From contig NZ_JAHA01000008.1 of assembly GCF_000526935.1 (NCBI RefSeq), positions 186,001 through 250,000 on the forward strand: a DNA stretch of 64,000 nucleotides, read 5' to 3'. Both the position numbers and the translations under genes were made by a program. Below the pieces are notes generated by a model. That model saw only the letters and a program-made list of their open reading frames with translations, had not been told where the DNA came from and did no database searches. Below, in pieces: positions 9,801 through 17,805 of the stretch (positions are counted from its first letter, which is position 1; each line of letters starts with the position of its first letter). Source of the stretch: Butyrivibrio sp. FCS014. Lineage in GTDB: Bacteria > Bacillota > Clostridia > Lachnospirales > Lachnospiraceae.

Positions 9801-10017
9801 TGCGGTATCTGGGGATCATATCCTTGATGGCACGGGTTAAAACGTGTCCGATGTGAGGCTTGCCGTTAGCTGTGGGCGGGCCGTCATAGAACATATACAT
9901 CTCACCCTGGCTGCGGGTATCAACACTCTTCTGGAAGATGTCTTCTTTTTTCCAGAACTCTTCGATCTTCTTTTCTCTTCCGACAAAGTTCATGTCGGTT
10001 TCGACTTTTTGGTACAT
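6826..10017 (-). CDS. ileS: isoleucyl-tRNA synthetase, long (IleS2-like) form
   Basis: The product is 1,063 residues and charges tRNA-Ile in the cytosol, with ATP. It is a class I synthetase: the HIGH motif is in [14 protein letters not shown] (near residues 50-62) and KMSKS is in [26 protein letters not shown]. The connective editing domain lies between, with DTHGLPVE near the start. The usual bacterial IleS1 is about 930 residues and ends in a zinc-binding CxxC tail. This protein is longer and ends in VTIGVEKV without such a tail, which fits the eukaryote-like IleS2 class. AAAGGAG lies 7 bases before the ATG at 10017. Expression is controlled by the T-box leader immediately upstream. Confidence 0.97.
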   Translation of the reverse strand: [1063 protein letters not shown]

Positions 10018-10353
10018 TTTGGACTCCTTTCTTGATAAAAAAGAAGCCCCCGTCCTTTGTAAAAAGGACGAGGGCAAATAATATACACTCGTTATACCAC
10101 CTGTTTACACATACGCGCCGGACAAGCATCCGGTTGAATACGCCTCCCTGTAACGCTGGGATTCACGTCAGGCTCTACTCACGTTTCCTTTTCGATCCTG
10201 AAGCTCGGAAGTGATTTTCGGTCATCTCTTACTCGCACTGCCTCTCACCAACCGGCAGCTCTCTGGGGCTTTCAAAAGAGCCTACTGTCTTCGTCATAGC
10301 TTTTTTATTCGATTTAATGCACACATTCTACTACCTTATCAGAAAATATGCAA
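10018..10353 (-). promoter_or_regulatory. T-box riboswitch leader and promoter of ileS
   Basis: The promoter on the minus strand is TTGCAT (10353-10348), 17 bases, then TAGAAT (10330-10325). The leader that follows has the T-box architecture: an AGAGAG stem I base, a specifier-loop region containing ATC (an isoleucine codon) within GAAAATCACTT, the AGGTGGTA T-box segment near 10098-10105, and a GC-rich hairpin with T tract. Uncharged tRNA-Ile should pair with ATC and the T-box, stabilise the antiterminator and switch ileS on. Placement of the specifier is by eye. The class assignment is solid because of the T-box, terminator and downstream gene. Confidence 0.85.
10037..10075 (-). terminator. 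conditional terminator of the ileS T-box leader
   Basis: The minus strand reads GCCCTCGTCCTTT, a short loop, then AAAGGACGGGGGC, followed by TTCTTTTTT. It ends about 20 bases before the ileS start codon and is the off-state hairpin of the T-box switch. Confidence 0.88.
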
Positions 10354-10408
10354 GATGATTCTTTTCCGGGATCCATCTTATCCGCGAATGCCCTGCTTAG
10401 CTTATCTC

Positions 10409-11479
10409 TTACAGATATTTCATCAGTGTATCAAGTTCATCCCTTGTTGTGGCCCAGTCTGTGGCAAGCCTTATGACCGTGCGGTTGTCATCGTACTTCT
10501 CCCAGAAGCTGTATACCACATTTTCATCAAGCTCCTTGAGCTTGTCATTGTCTACAATGATGAACTGCTGGTTTGTGGGAGAATCCAGGAAAAATTCGTA
10601 GCCCTTGTCCTTAAGCCTTCCCTTGAGATCCTCAGCCATATCGATGGCATTTTTGCTGATGTTAAGGTACAGGTCATCGGTGAACAGCGTATCGAACTGC
10701 ACTCCAAGAAGCCAGCCCTTTGCAAGAAGCGCGCCGTGCTGTTTGATGATGGGAACGTGGTGCTTTGGCTTTCCGCCCTTAGTGAACACCACAGCCTCGC
10801 CGAACATGGCTCCCACCTTGGTTCCTCCGATGTAAAAGACATCTGTCAGCTGCGCAATGTCACTCAGGGTAACGTCGGTTCTTTTACTCATAAGACCGTA
10901 TCCCAGCCTTGCTCCGTCCAGGAAAAGAGGTATCTCATATTCCCTGCAGACTTCTGAAATGTCCGAAAGCTCCTTCTTTGTATAGAGGGTTCCGTACTCC
11001 GTGGGGTGTGAGATGTAAACAGCCCCCGGGAATACCATGTGCTCGTGATTGTCGTCTCCAAAGAAGGTGGCAAGATAAGCCTTAAGGTCTTTAGCGGAAA
11101 TCTTTCCAATATTTGAGCCGTATTTCTCTGTGTCTGTCTCTTCACCGGTTGCGGGAAGTGTAAGGACCTTGTGTCCCGAAAATTCAACGGCTCCCGCCTC
11201 GTGGGCTGCTATGTGTCCTGTCCGGGCAGCAACAACGCCCTCGTAGGGCTTAAGTAGCATATCTATAATGGTCTGATTGGTCTGGGTTCCTCCCACCAGG
11301 AAGAACACCTCAGCCCCGGGGCAATCACAGGCCTTTTTGATCTTCCCTGCTGCGCTTTCGCAGATAGGATCGGTTCCGTAGCCAACGTTCTGCTCAAAGC
11401 CCATATCCGTCAGCCTCTTAAGAATGGCAGGATGAGCGTTTCTTGTATAATCACTGGAAAAAGATATTTTCTGTCCCAT
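10409..11479 (-). CDS. low-specificity L-threonine aldolase family (PLP)
   Basis: The product is 356 residues, a fold-type I PLP enzyme that splits L-threonine or L-allo-threonine to glycine and acetaldehyde. The lysine for PLP is in FYIGGTKVGAMFGEAVVF (near residues 200-217), preceded by FLDGARLGYGL with the PLP-contacting aspartate. The N-terminal DYTRNAHPAILKRL and VFFLVGGTQTN stretches match bacterial beta-eliminating lyase/threonine aldolase proteins. I chose the ATG at 11479 because GGAG lies 7-8 bases upstream. Longer frames begin inside the gene before it. It follows the methionine sulfoxide reductase gene by 19 bases and is probably co-transcribed with it. Confidence 0.88.
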   Translation of the reverse strand: MGQKISFSSDYTRNAHPAILKRLTDMGFEQNVGYGTDPICESAAGKIKKACDCPGAEVFFLVGGTQTNQTIIDMLLKPYEGVVAARTGHIAAHEAGAVEFSGHKVLTLPATGEETDTEKYGSNIGKISAKDLKAYLATFFGDDNHEHMVFPGAVYISHPTEYGTLYTKKELSDISEVCREYEIPLFLDGARLGYGLMSKRTDVTLSDIAQLTDVFYIGGTKVGAMFGEAVVFTKGGKPKHHVPIIKQHGALLAKGWLLGVQFDTLFTDDLYLNISKNAIDMAEDLKGRLKDKGYEFFLDSPTNQQFIIVDNDKLKELDENVVYSFWEKYDDNRTVIRLATDWATTRDELDTLMKYL

Positions 11480-11498
11480 GTTATTCTCCGTTTCTGCG

Positions 11499-11963
11499 TT
11501 AGATTGTTTCAAGATCCATTGCTTCCTCAAGGGTACGTACAAACAGCTCAAGACCCTCCTTGTCAGCCTCATCAAACCTGTTAAGGCTCGGGCTGTCGAT
11601 ATCAAGAACTGCCACCACTTCGCTTCCTCTGTGTATGGGCACAACGATCTCTGAATTGGATGCACTGTCGCAGGCGATGTGTCCCGGGAATTCGTGGACA
11701 TTTTTTACCAGCTGGGTCTTATCCTCAGCCACTGCGGTACCGCAGACACCCTTTCCCACCTCGATCCTGATGCAGGCAACCTTTCCCTGGAAGGGTCCCA
11801 GCATAAGTGAGCCCTTGTTCATAAGGTAGAAGCCGGCCCAGTTAAGGTCCTCCATGTTGTCATATAAAAGAGCGGACGCATTGGACATCACGGGAATGTA
11901 ATTAGGCTCGTCCGCTGCCAGTGCTTTTATCTGTGCTGCAAGCAGCTTGTAATCTGTCATCAT
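11499..11963 (-). CDS. msrC: free methionine-R-sulfoxide reductase (GAF domain)
   Basis: The product is 154 residues, a single GAF domain. It reduces free methionine-R-sulfoxide using a cysteine relay recycled by thioredoxin. The three cysteines of the family are all present: Cys64 (KVACIRI), Cys74 (GKGVCGTA) and Cys98 (HIACDSASNSEIVVP). Their spacing of 10 and 24 is the same as in the E. coli enzyme (84/94/118). The DIDSP motif near residue 127 is also conserved. GGAG lies 6 bases before the first of two adjacent ATG codons. This is an oxidative-damage repair gene, consistent with an anaerobe. It heads a two-gene operon with the threonine aldolase. Confidence 0.93.
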   Translation of the reverse strand: MMTDYKLLAAQIKALAADEPNYIPVMSNASALLYDNMEDLNWAGFYLMNKGSLMLGPFQGKVACIRIEVGKGVCGTAVAEDKTQLVKNVHEFPGHIACDSASNSEIVVPIHRGSEVVAVLDIDSPSLNRFDEADKEGLELFVRTLEEAMDLETI

Positions 11964-11999
11964 TCTGTTCTCCTATCGGGAACTGTTGCTCCCGCAATA

Positions 12000-12040
12000 T
12001 AAAAATAGTTGATGCAGGCTCTTTTGCCCACATCAACTAT
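12000..12040 (-). terminator. terminator of the nine-gene transporter operon
   Basis: The perfect 10-bp arms ATAGTTGATG (12005-12014) and CATCAACTAT (12031-12040), with an inner GGC/GCC pair, are followed by TTTTTAT on the minus strand. It ends the operon that starts at 22707 and separates it from the msrC gene. Confidence 0.85.
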
Positions 12041-12077
12041 ACTATCACGCGTTTATCTTGCGTACAATCTATTTTTT

Positions 12078-13835
12078 CTATGTTACTGCAGCTTGGCACA
12101 CTTCCCATACCAGCGACTTCTTTTGAAGCTCATACATATACGCATACTTTCCATCCAATTCCATAAGCTCGCTGTGGCAGCCTCTCTCTCTAATTTCCCC
12201 ATGATCCAAAACGATTATTTCATCAGCGTTTTTGATATTTCTCAGAGTGTGGGCAATGACTATTACAGTTTTTCCGGCACACAAATTGGAAATTGCCTGA
12301 TGTATCAGATACTCATTCCGGGTATCAAGGGCGGCAGTTGCTTCATCAAGGATAACTACCGGAGCATTTTTCAGGATCGCTCTGGCAATGCTCAGCCTCT
12401 GGCGTTCTCCCCCCGATAAAGAGCCTCCGTTTTCCGCAAGGACTGTATTGATTCCTTCAGGAAGGCGGTCAATAAATTCATCACAGCACGCCACTGTCGC
12501 AGCATGGCGCACTTCTTCCTCTGTGGCTTCAGGGTTTCCGATCCAGATATTGTTAAGGATAGTATCGTGAAACAGGATCACATCCTGAAAGACACAGGTG
12601 ATACGGTTCAGATACCATTCCGGCTCTATTGTGCTGATATCCCGGCCATCAAGGCGAATTGTTCCTTTCCCGGGCTCCCAGAGCCTTGCCATAAGATTTG
12701 CGATGGTTGTCTTCCCGGATCCGCTTTCGCCTACCAGCGCAGTTACCTTCCCTGTCTTTGCGGTAAAAGATATATCTTTCAGCACCGGTCGGTCTGTGTA
12801 CGCAAAATCAACGTGTTCAAACTCTATATCGCAGGATTTAAATTCCGGCTTATCACCCCCGGGCAGCGGAGCTTGTGCAAGAATTTCCTTAATGCGGTTG
12901 TCTGATGCATTTTTCTCATACACCAGTGATGGCAGAACAGTGATAAGCTCAGCCACCGGAATATAGATCCTCAGCGCAAATGCAAAGAAAAGAATCGGTA
13001 TACGAACACTGATCCCGCCTTTATTCATGATCAGCATGCCTGTCAGGACCACAAGGCCGATCCCCATCTGAAGCAGGACTTCCGAAGCAGAAGTAAACAC
13101 ACCGGAGGTCAGTTCCATCTTCAGTGATGCCTTTTTTAGATCATCGATTGCTCTTCTTATCTTTATTCTCTCAATACCGTTCCGGGAATCTGAGCGAATC
13201 TGCTCCATTCCAAAAACATACTCCTGCAACTGCTCTTCTGCCTCATGCTTTACCTTCAGCTGATGAAAAACAAGTTTCTCCTGATACCCAAGAGAGCTTA
13301 CCTGAATCAGAATACCTGCAACAACCGTTATGACCGATGCGATCCCCATTCGCACATCCAGGATAAAGGCAATGATGAAAGCTGCCGGAACGGTTACGCA
13401 GTATGCAAAAGTCACCGGTATAAGATTTGAGATAAGCTGCTCTGCATAGATGCAGTCATCCACAAGGCAAGCCACAATTTCAGCGATCTGCCTCTTTCCA
13501 AAAAATGAATAGGGAATACGATTTAATCTCTCGGTGACCTCAAGGCGCATTCTCTGGCACTCGCGGTAAGCCGGAATATTTGTGCGGTCGTACTGACGCC
13601 TGCGTATGTATGCCTCGATGAGCGAAAAAGCTATTCCAATGAAAAACGCTACTATAAGCTGCACCATGCCACTGTTTTCTTTTCCTACATCATCAGTAAG
13701 GCAGAATATCAGCCCCATCCCCACAATGAAGGATGAGGTTGAGAAAACCTGCAAAAGGATCGTCGCAAGGACAGCTCTTTTTATATCTTCTTCTCCTCTC
13801 TTTGAAAGAACAAGAAGTCGTCTTATCACCTTCAT
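12078..13835 (-). CDS. ABC half-transporter (exporter fold), partner B
   Basis: The product is 585 residues: six membrane helices (about residues 15-310), then a nucleotide-binding domain. Walker A is GESGSGKTTIANLM, the signature LSGGERQRLSIARAIL, Walker B VVILDEATAALD, with a switch histidine in VIVIAHTL. It is the usual length for a half-transporter and must dimerise, almost surely with the upstream gene, which ends in ATGA overlapping this start. Such heterodimers include multidrug and siderophore systems. Some exporter-fold pairs (YbtP/YbtQ, IrtA/IrtB) import metal-siderophores rather than export. Next to an Opp/Nik importer I favour a metal-chelate or modified-peptide substrate, but direction cannot be read from sequence. 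This is the last gene of the operon. Confidence 0.9.
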   Translation of the reverse strand: MKVIRRLLVLSKRGEEDIKRAVLATILLQVFSTSSFIVGMGLIFCLTDDVGKENSGMVQLIVAFFIGIAFSLIEAYIRRRQYDRTNIPAYRECQRMRLEVTERLNRIPYSFFGKRQIAEIVACLVDDCIYAEQLISNLIPVTFAYCVTVPAAFIIAFILDVRMGIASVITVVAGILIQVSSLGYQEKLVFHQLKVKHEAEEQLQEYVFGMEQIRSDSRNGIERIKIRRAIDDLKKASLKMELTSGVFTSASEVLLQMGIGLVVLTGMLIMNKGGISVRIPILFFAFALRIYIPVAELITVLPSLVYEKNASDNRIKEILAQAPLPGGDKPEFKSCDIEFEHVDFAYTDRPVLKDISFTAKTGKVTALVGESGSGKTTIANLMARLWEPGKGTIRLDGRDISTIEPEWYLNRITCVFQDVILFHDTILNNIWIGNPEATEEEVRHAATVACCDEFIDRLPEGINTVLAENGGSLSGGERQRLSIARAILKNAPVVILDEATAALDTRNEYLIHQAISNLCAGKTVIVIAHTLRNIKNADEIIVLDHGEIRERGCHSELMELDGKYAYMYELQKKSLVWEVCQAAVT

Positions 13836-15616
13836 TTGAGAACCTCATTTCCCACAGACCATTCTATGTTTTTATTGCCAAGCTCCCAAAGGGTTGCGTA
13901 TTTTCCACCTGCTTTCATGAGACTCTCATGAGTTCCGGATTCAGCCACCTGTCCGTTCTCCAAATAGTAGATTTTGTCTGCATTTTTTATGCTGTAAAGC
14001 CTGTGCGCGATCATGATGACAGTCTTTCCTCTGGCCAAAGCCTCAACCGCCTTTTGTATATGGTATTCGTTTTCCACATCAGAAGATGCCGTTGCTTCAT
14101 CCAATATCAGTATCGGGGCATTTTTCAAAATCGCTCTGGCGATAGCGATCCTGCGCTGCTCTCCTCCGGACAGACATAATCCTTCCTCACCTATCACGGT
14201 GTCGTAACCCCTTGGCAGCTCCATTATAAAGTCGTGGCAGCACGCCTCTTTTGCTGCCTCCACAACTTCCTCATCAGTGGCTTCCGGGCGTGCACTTCGT
14301 ATATTGTCCCTGATACTTGCTTTATATAAAAAGACATCCTGAAAAACGTAAGCAATATTTCTAAAGAGGTCCTCCTGCTTTATTTTCCCGGTATCAACCT
14401 CTCCGATTTTGATGGTTCCTGAATCAGGGTTATAAAAGCCTGCCAAAAGATATGCCAGCGTGCTCTTTCCGCCTCCGGAAGGGCCAACAATAGCAGTAAC
14501 CCTGCCCTCTCTTGCAGTAAGGTCTATCCCGTGTATCTCTTCTTTCTGATCTCCATAGGAAAATCTGACCTGCTGAAACGATATCTCTTTTACCTCCTTG
14601 GGAAAAGAAACTGCGACATCCGGTTCACGGTCTTTTATAGCAACCATCTGCCTGATATGGCTATCGGCCATTATTGACCTGACGCTGTGATTTCCGATAG
14701 ATGCAGCCTTTGGAATAATGGTCTTAAGTGAAGGGATCAGAATTATAAAGCAGGTAAGGTCTATGATCACATCCGCTGTCAATCCACCGCACAGCACCTC
14801 TATGGCTGCAATCGGGAAGATCACCAGATAAAGATTGGACATGATGGTGCAAAAAACGCAGTCATACTTTTCCCACACCTTTGTATAGGGTACACAGGCA
14901 TCCGAATAGGCATGGATCTGCTTTTTCACATTGTTGCAGACGTTGTTATCATGTCCAAACACCTGAAAAACTTTATTCCCCCGGACATATTCCATTGCTG
15001 CATTCTGAAGGTTATCCAGGGCAGTCAGATAGATATCCATCATCTTTTTTCCGCCGCCTTCAGCGTATGAATAGGACATATAGTTGTAGTAATAAGCCAC
15101 CACCAGCCCCAATCCGACTGCAATGGCATACCGGAAATTGACAGAAAGCATGATGGCAAATAGTACCACCGGAGACATAGCAGCAATAACAATATCTGTC
15201 AGCTTATGTGCCAGATAAGACTGTATATCATTTATGTTTCCGTACAGAGCATTATAGATCCTGCCGCTGCCCAGTCTTCTGTAATGCCCCGGCGGAACCT
15301 GTGACAATTCCTCTACCAGATCCATGCGCATGTCATATCCGATACGAAAGGCCCCAATATGTGCCAGAGAAAGCGCCGCATAAAAAAAGAGCACGTATAA
15401 AGCGCTGCCGGCAGCCGCTATCCCTCCTCGGATAAGCATGGAATTAATACTAACCCCCGATATTTCCCCCGTTCCAAAAAGAGTTTTAACTATACAGCAG
15501 ATTTCATAATAGGGAACAAAGTACATAATACCGGCTGCCGTGGCAAACACGACAGCCGCAATAATTGGTAACGGATCTGTTTTTATCCAACTTATTATCT
15601 TTCTCAGGTCATTCAT
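13832..15616 (-). CDS. ABC half-transporter (exporter fold), partner A
   Basis: The product is 594 residues. Membrane helices span about residues 15-310. The nucleotide-binding domain has Walker A GPSGGGKSTLAYLLAG, signature LSGGEQRRIAIARAIL, Walker B LILDEATASSD and switch IMIAHRL. All catalytic elements are intact in both partners, so neither ATP site is degenerate. The start ATG overlaps the methyltransferase stop (ATGA), and its own stop overlaps the next start the same way. The three products are therefore translationally coupled and likely made in equal amounts. See the partner at 12078 for role. Confidence 0.9.
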   Translation of the reverse strand: MNDLRKIISWIKTDPLPIIAAVVFATAAGIMYFVPYYEICCIVKTLFGTGEISGVSINSMLIRGGIAAAGSALYVLFFYAALSLAHIGAFRIGYDMRMDLVEELSQVPPGHYRRLGSGRIYNALYGNINDIQSYLAHKLTDIVIAAMSPVVLFAIMLSVNFRYAIAVGLGLVVAYYYNYMSYSYAEGGGKKMMDIYLTALDNLQNAAMEYVRGNKVFQVFGHDNNVCNNVKKQIHAYSDACVPYTKVWEKYDCVFCTIMSNLYLVIFPIAAIEVLCGGLTADVIIDLTCFIILIPSLKTIIPKAASIGNHSVRSIMADSHIRQMVAIKDREPDVAVSFPKEVKEISFQQVRFSYGDQKEEIHGIDLTAREGRVTAIVGPSGGGKSTLAYLLAGFYNPDSGTIKIGEVDTGKIKQEDLFRNIAYVFQDVFLYKASIRDNIRSARPEATDEEVVEAAKEACCHDFIMELPRGYDTVIGEEGLCLSGGEQRRIAIARAILKNAPILILDEATASSDVENEYHIQKAVEALARGKTVIMIAHRLYSIKNADKIYYLENGQVAESGTHESLMKAGGKYATLWELGNKNIEWSVGNEVLK

Positions 15617-16416
15617 AGTTCTCTCGGTTTCTCAGCCCTTATCATGAACATAGGTGTATTGCCATAGATGCATTTTTCCTTGTCATCCCAAAGATCCTCG
15701 ATGATATCTCTGTCGTAGTCCACATTGGCAAATCCGATACCATGCAAAAGACCTGCATCCCAGTCCGGGCGGATCTTGTCCTTAAGGACGTTATCCCATA
15801 CTTCATTTTCATCCGGTGAGTGCTTTTTGAATCTTTCCAAAAGAGCTTCCTCATTGCCATCATAGATATTTCCCGAGAAGTCTGAGCCATATTTCTTCAT
15901 ACATTCAACGTATCTTCGAACAGATTCGTCATGCTCTGAATAACCGTATCTGCTAAGATGCCAGTTAGCATCAAAGATAAGCAGTACTCCGCCGGGTTTA
16001 AGAACTCTCATCCACTGGCTGTATACTGCCTTATGATCCCTCAATGTATGGGTCACATTTCTGCTGATGATAAGATCAAAACTGTTATCCTCGAAATCAA
16101 GCTCGTGGCAATCCATAAGTTTATAGTTCACTGACAGCCCCAGCTCTTTTGCTCTTTGAATGGCAAAAGACAGCATCAGCTCACTGCCATCGATACCGGT
16201 AACATGATGTCCTTCCTGCGCCATTATACAGGAGAAAAATCCCGGGCCGCAGCCACAGTCCAGTATCTCAAGCTCACCTTCAGTTTTAACCTGGCTCAGA
16301 ATCTGTTTTTTCCACCCTGCGGATCTGAAACTGTTTATCTCATCATCAATGATCCTGTTATAATTCTTCGCCCCACGGGTCCACAATTCATTGATTTTTT
16401 CCTGATCCTTATTCAC
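15613..16416 (-). CDS. class I SAM-dependent methyltransferase
   Basis: The product is 267 residues with a GTG start 8 bases after AAGGAG; the start overlaps the MATE stop by 8 bases. Motif I is ILDCGCGPGFFSCIMA (residues about 48-63). The acidic loop VTGIDGSELML binds the SAM ribose. LIISRNVTHTL and the post-motif LKPGGVLLIFDANWH match small-molecule (UbiE/Methyltransf_11-like) enzymes. The acceptor is unknown. Because the gene is embedded between transporters, the obvious idea is that it methylates the transported compound or its precursor, either to mature or to inactivate it. Similar methyltransferase-ABC arrangements occur in Firmicutes, but I cannot name a characterised homologue. Confidence 0.85.
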   Translation of the reverse strand: MNKDQEKINELWTRGAKNYNRIIDDEINSFRSAGWKKQILSQVKTEGELEILDCGCGPGFFSCIMAQEGHHVTGIDGSELMLSFAIQRAKELGLSVNYKLMDCHELDFEDNSFDLIISRNVTHTLRDHKAVYSQWMRVLKPGGVLLIFDANWHLSRYGYSEHDESVRRYVECMKKYGSDFSGNIYDGNEEALLERFKKHSPDENEVWDNVLKDKIRPDWDAGLLHGIGFANVDYDRDIIEDLWDDKEKCIYGNTPMFMIRAEKPREL

Positions 16417-17761
16417 AACTCTTCTCCTTTTTCCTATTGCTTAACATATAATAGATCAGCATCTGTGCAGCAGTCAGAAACCATGTGACAGGATAAGACA
16501 CGGCAATTGTTCTGACATCCGGACGGATCGGCACAAGGCTGATCAGGATGATACTTCGTATAATTGTAATGTTGATCATTATTATCACTGTGGGAGGCAG
16601 GGCCTTTCCCGATCCTTTAATGCTGTCCCCAAATACCTGCAAGAACACATACAGCCAATAAAACGGAAATGTGATACGTATTATCCTGTTTCCCAGGGCA
16701 ACTACCGCAGCATCCCTGACGAATAGTCCAAACGCATAATCTCCTCCGATTATCAGAAGAAAGCTGGTAATTATCGTCAGTATGCAGCCCATTTTCAGAC
16801 ATATGCCGGTTCCCCTGCGGGCTCTTTGAGGATTACCTGCGCCAAGATTCTGCCCTACAAAAGTAGTTGCCGCCTGACCAAGAGCCACAATGGGAAGGTA
16901 TATCGGTAATTCCACTTTGAAGTATGCCGTAAATGCAGCTATGGCATTTGTGCCAAGGGAGTTGATGAAATACTGCGCAACAACATTTGAAAGTGCTATT
17001 ACCAACGTCTGAAGTCCCGATGGAATCCCTACCCGAAGGATGGATAACAGAATATCTCCCTGAATGGTTATTGATCTTAAATGTATGCGATATTCCTCGC
17101 TTATATGGGAAAAGAGATATATAACCGTGCAAACCGCTGCCGCTCCCTGAGAAAAAAAGGTTGCCCAGGCAACTCCGTTTATCCCCATATTCAATCCCCG
17201 AAGAAATACGGCATCCATAACAACATTTGTCACGCCACCGACAATTTGAAAAAGCAGCGGGACAAAAGATTCACCCATGCCCCGCATTACTCCGGCTCCC
17301 ATATTATAGCTGACTATAAATATTGAGCTGAAAAAGTATATTCTCAGATAGCCTACTGCACTGTCTGCTATCTCTCCGGGTGTTCCTATAACATGAATAA
17401 AAGCAGGCGCAAAACTGTAACCTGCCAGAAATACAATGATTCCACTGATAATGCTCAGAGCCGCTGAGGTCTGTAGTATGTGCTTAACTTTGTCCCCGTC
17501 TTTGGCTCCAAATGCATTTGCAACAGCTACCGTCGCGCCAACAGAAAGGCCGCCGAAGAGCCCCACAAGACAGGTAACCATCATTGTACTGGCTCCCACT
17601 GCTGCGGATTCATTTTTACCGAGAAACTGCCCGATAAACAGAAGATCTGCAGTATTATACAGCAGCTGTACCAGACTTGATCCCAGAAGCGGTAAGGCAA
17701 ACAGAATAATCTGCTTTACTATATCCCCTTGCGTTAAATCTACATTTTTTTGTTTTTTCAT
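16409..17761 (-). CDS. MATE-family efflux transporter
   Basis: The product is 450 residues with about twelve hydrophobic segments, the standard MATE size. It contains FALPLLGSSLVQLLYNTADLLFIGQFLG near the N-terminus, and GQNLGAGNPQRARRG between the halves, both typical of NorM/DinF-type cation antiporters. It is the fourth transport function in one operon, 44 bases after the short ATPase F gene. In bacterial metallophore loci an exporter for the unloaded ligand usually accompanies the importer. A MATE could play that part here, or simply be a drug pump. The ribosome site is weak (GGA about 12 bases away). Confidence 0.9.
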   Translation of the reverse strand: MKKQKNVDLTQGDIVKQIILFALPLLGSSLVQLLYNTADLLFIGQFLGKNESAAVGASTMMVTCLVGLFGGLSVGATVAVANAFGAKDGDKVKHILQTSAALSIISGIIVFLAGYSFAPAFIHVIGTPGEIADSAVGYLRIYFFSSIFIVSYNMGAGVMRGMGESFVPLLFQIVGGVTNVVMDAVFLRGLNMGINGVAWATFFSQGAAAVCTVIYLFSHISEEYRIHLRSITIQGDILLSILRVGIPSGLQTLVIALSNVVAQYFINSLGTNAIAAFTAYFKVELPIYLPIVALGQAATTFVGQNLGAGNPQRARRGTGICLKMGCILTIITSFLLIIGGDYAFGLFVRDAAVVALGNRIIRITFPFYWLYVFLQVFGDSIKGSGKALPPTVIIMINITIIRSIILISLVPIRPDVRTIAVSYPVTWFLTAAQMLIYYMLSNRKKEKSCE

Positions 17762-17805
17762 TTAAACCGATTCCAAATCTGCCTTATTTGTCAGCCTTTG
17801 TTCTA

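Noticed and set aside
10211..10957. Plus-strand open frame overlapping the T-box region and threonine aldolase gene
   Set aside because: It crosses a riboswitch leader and runs antisense to a well-supported gene. No homology is recognised.
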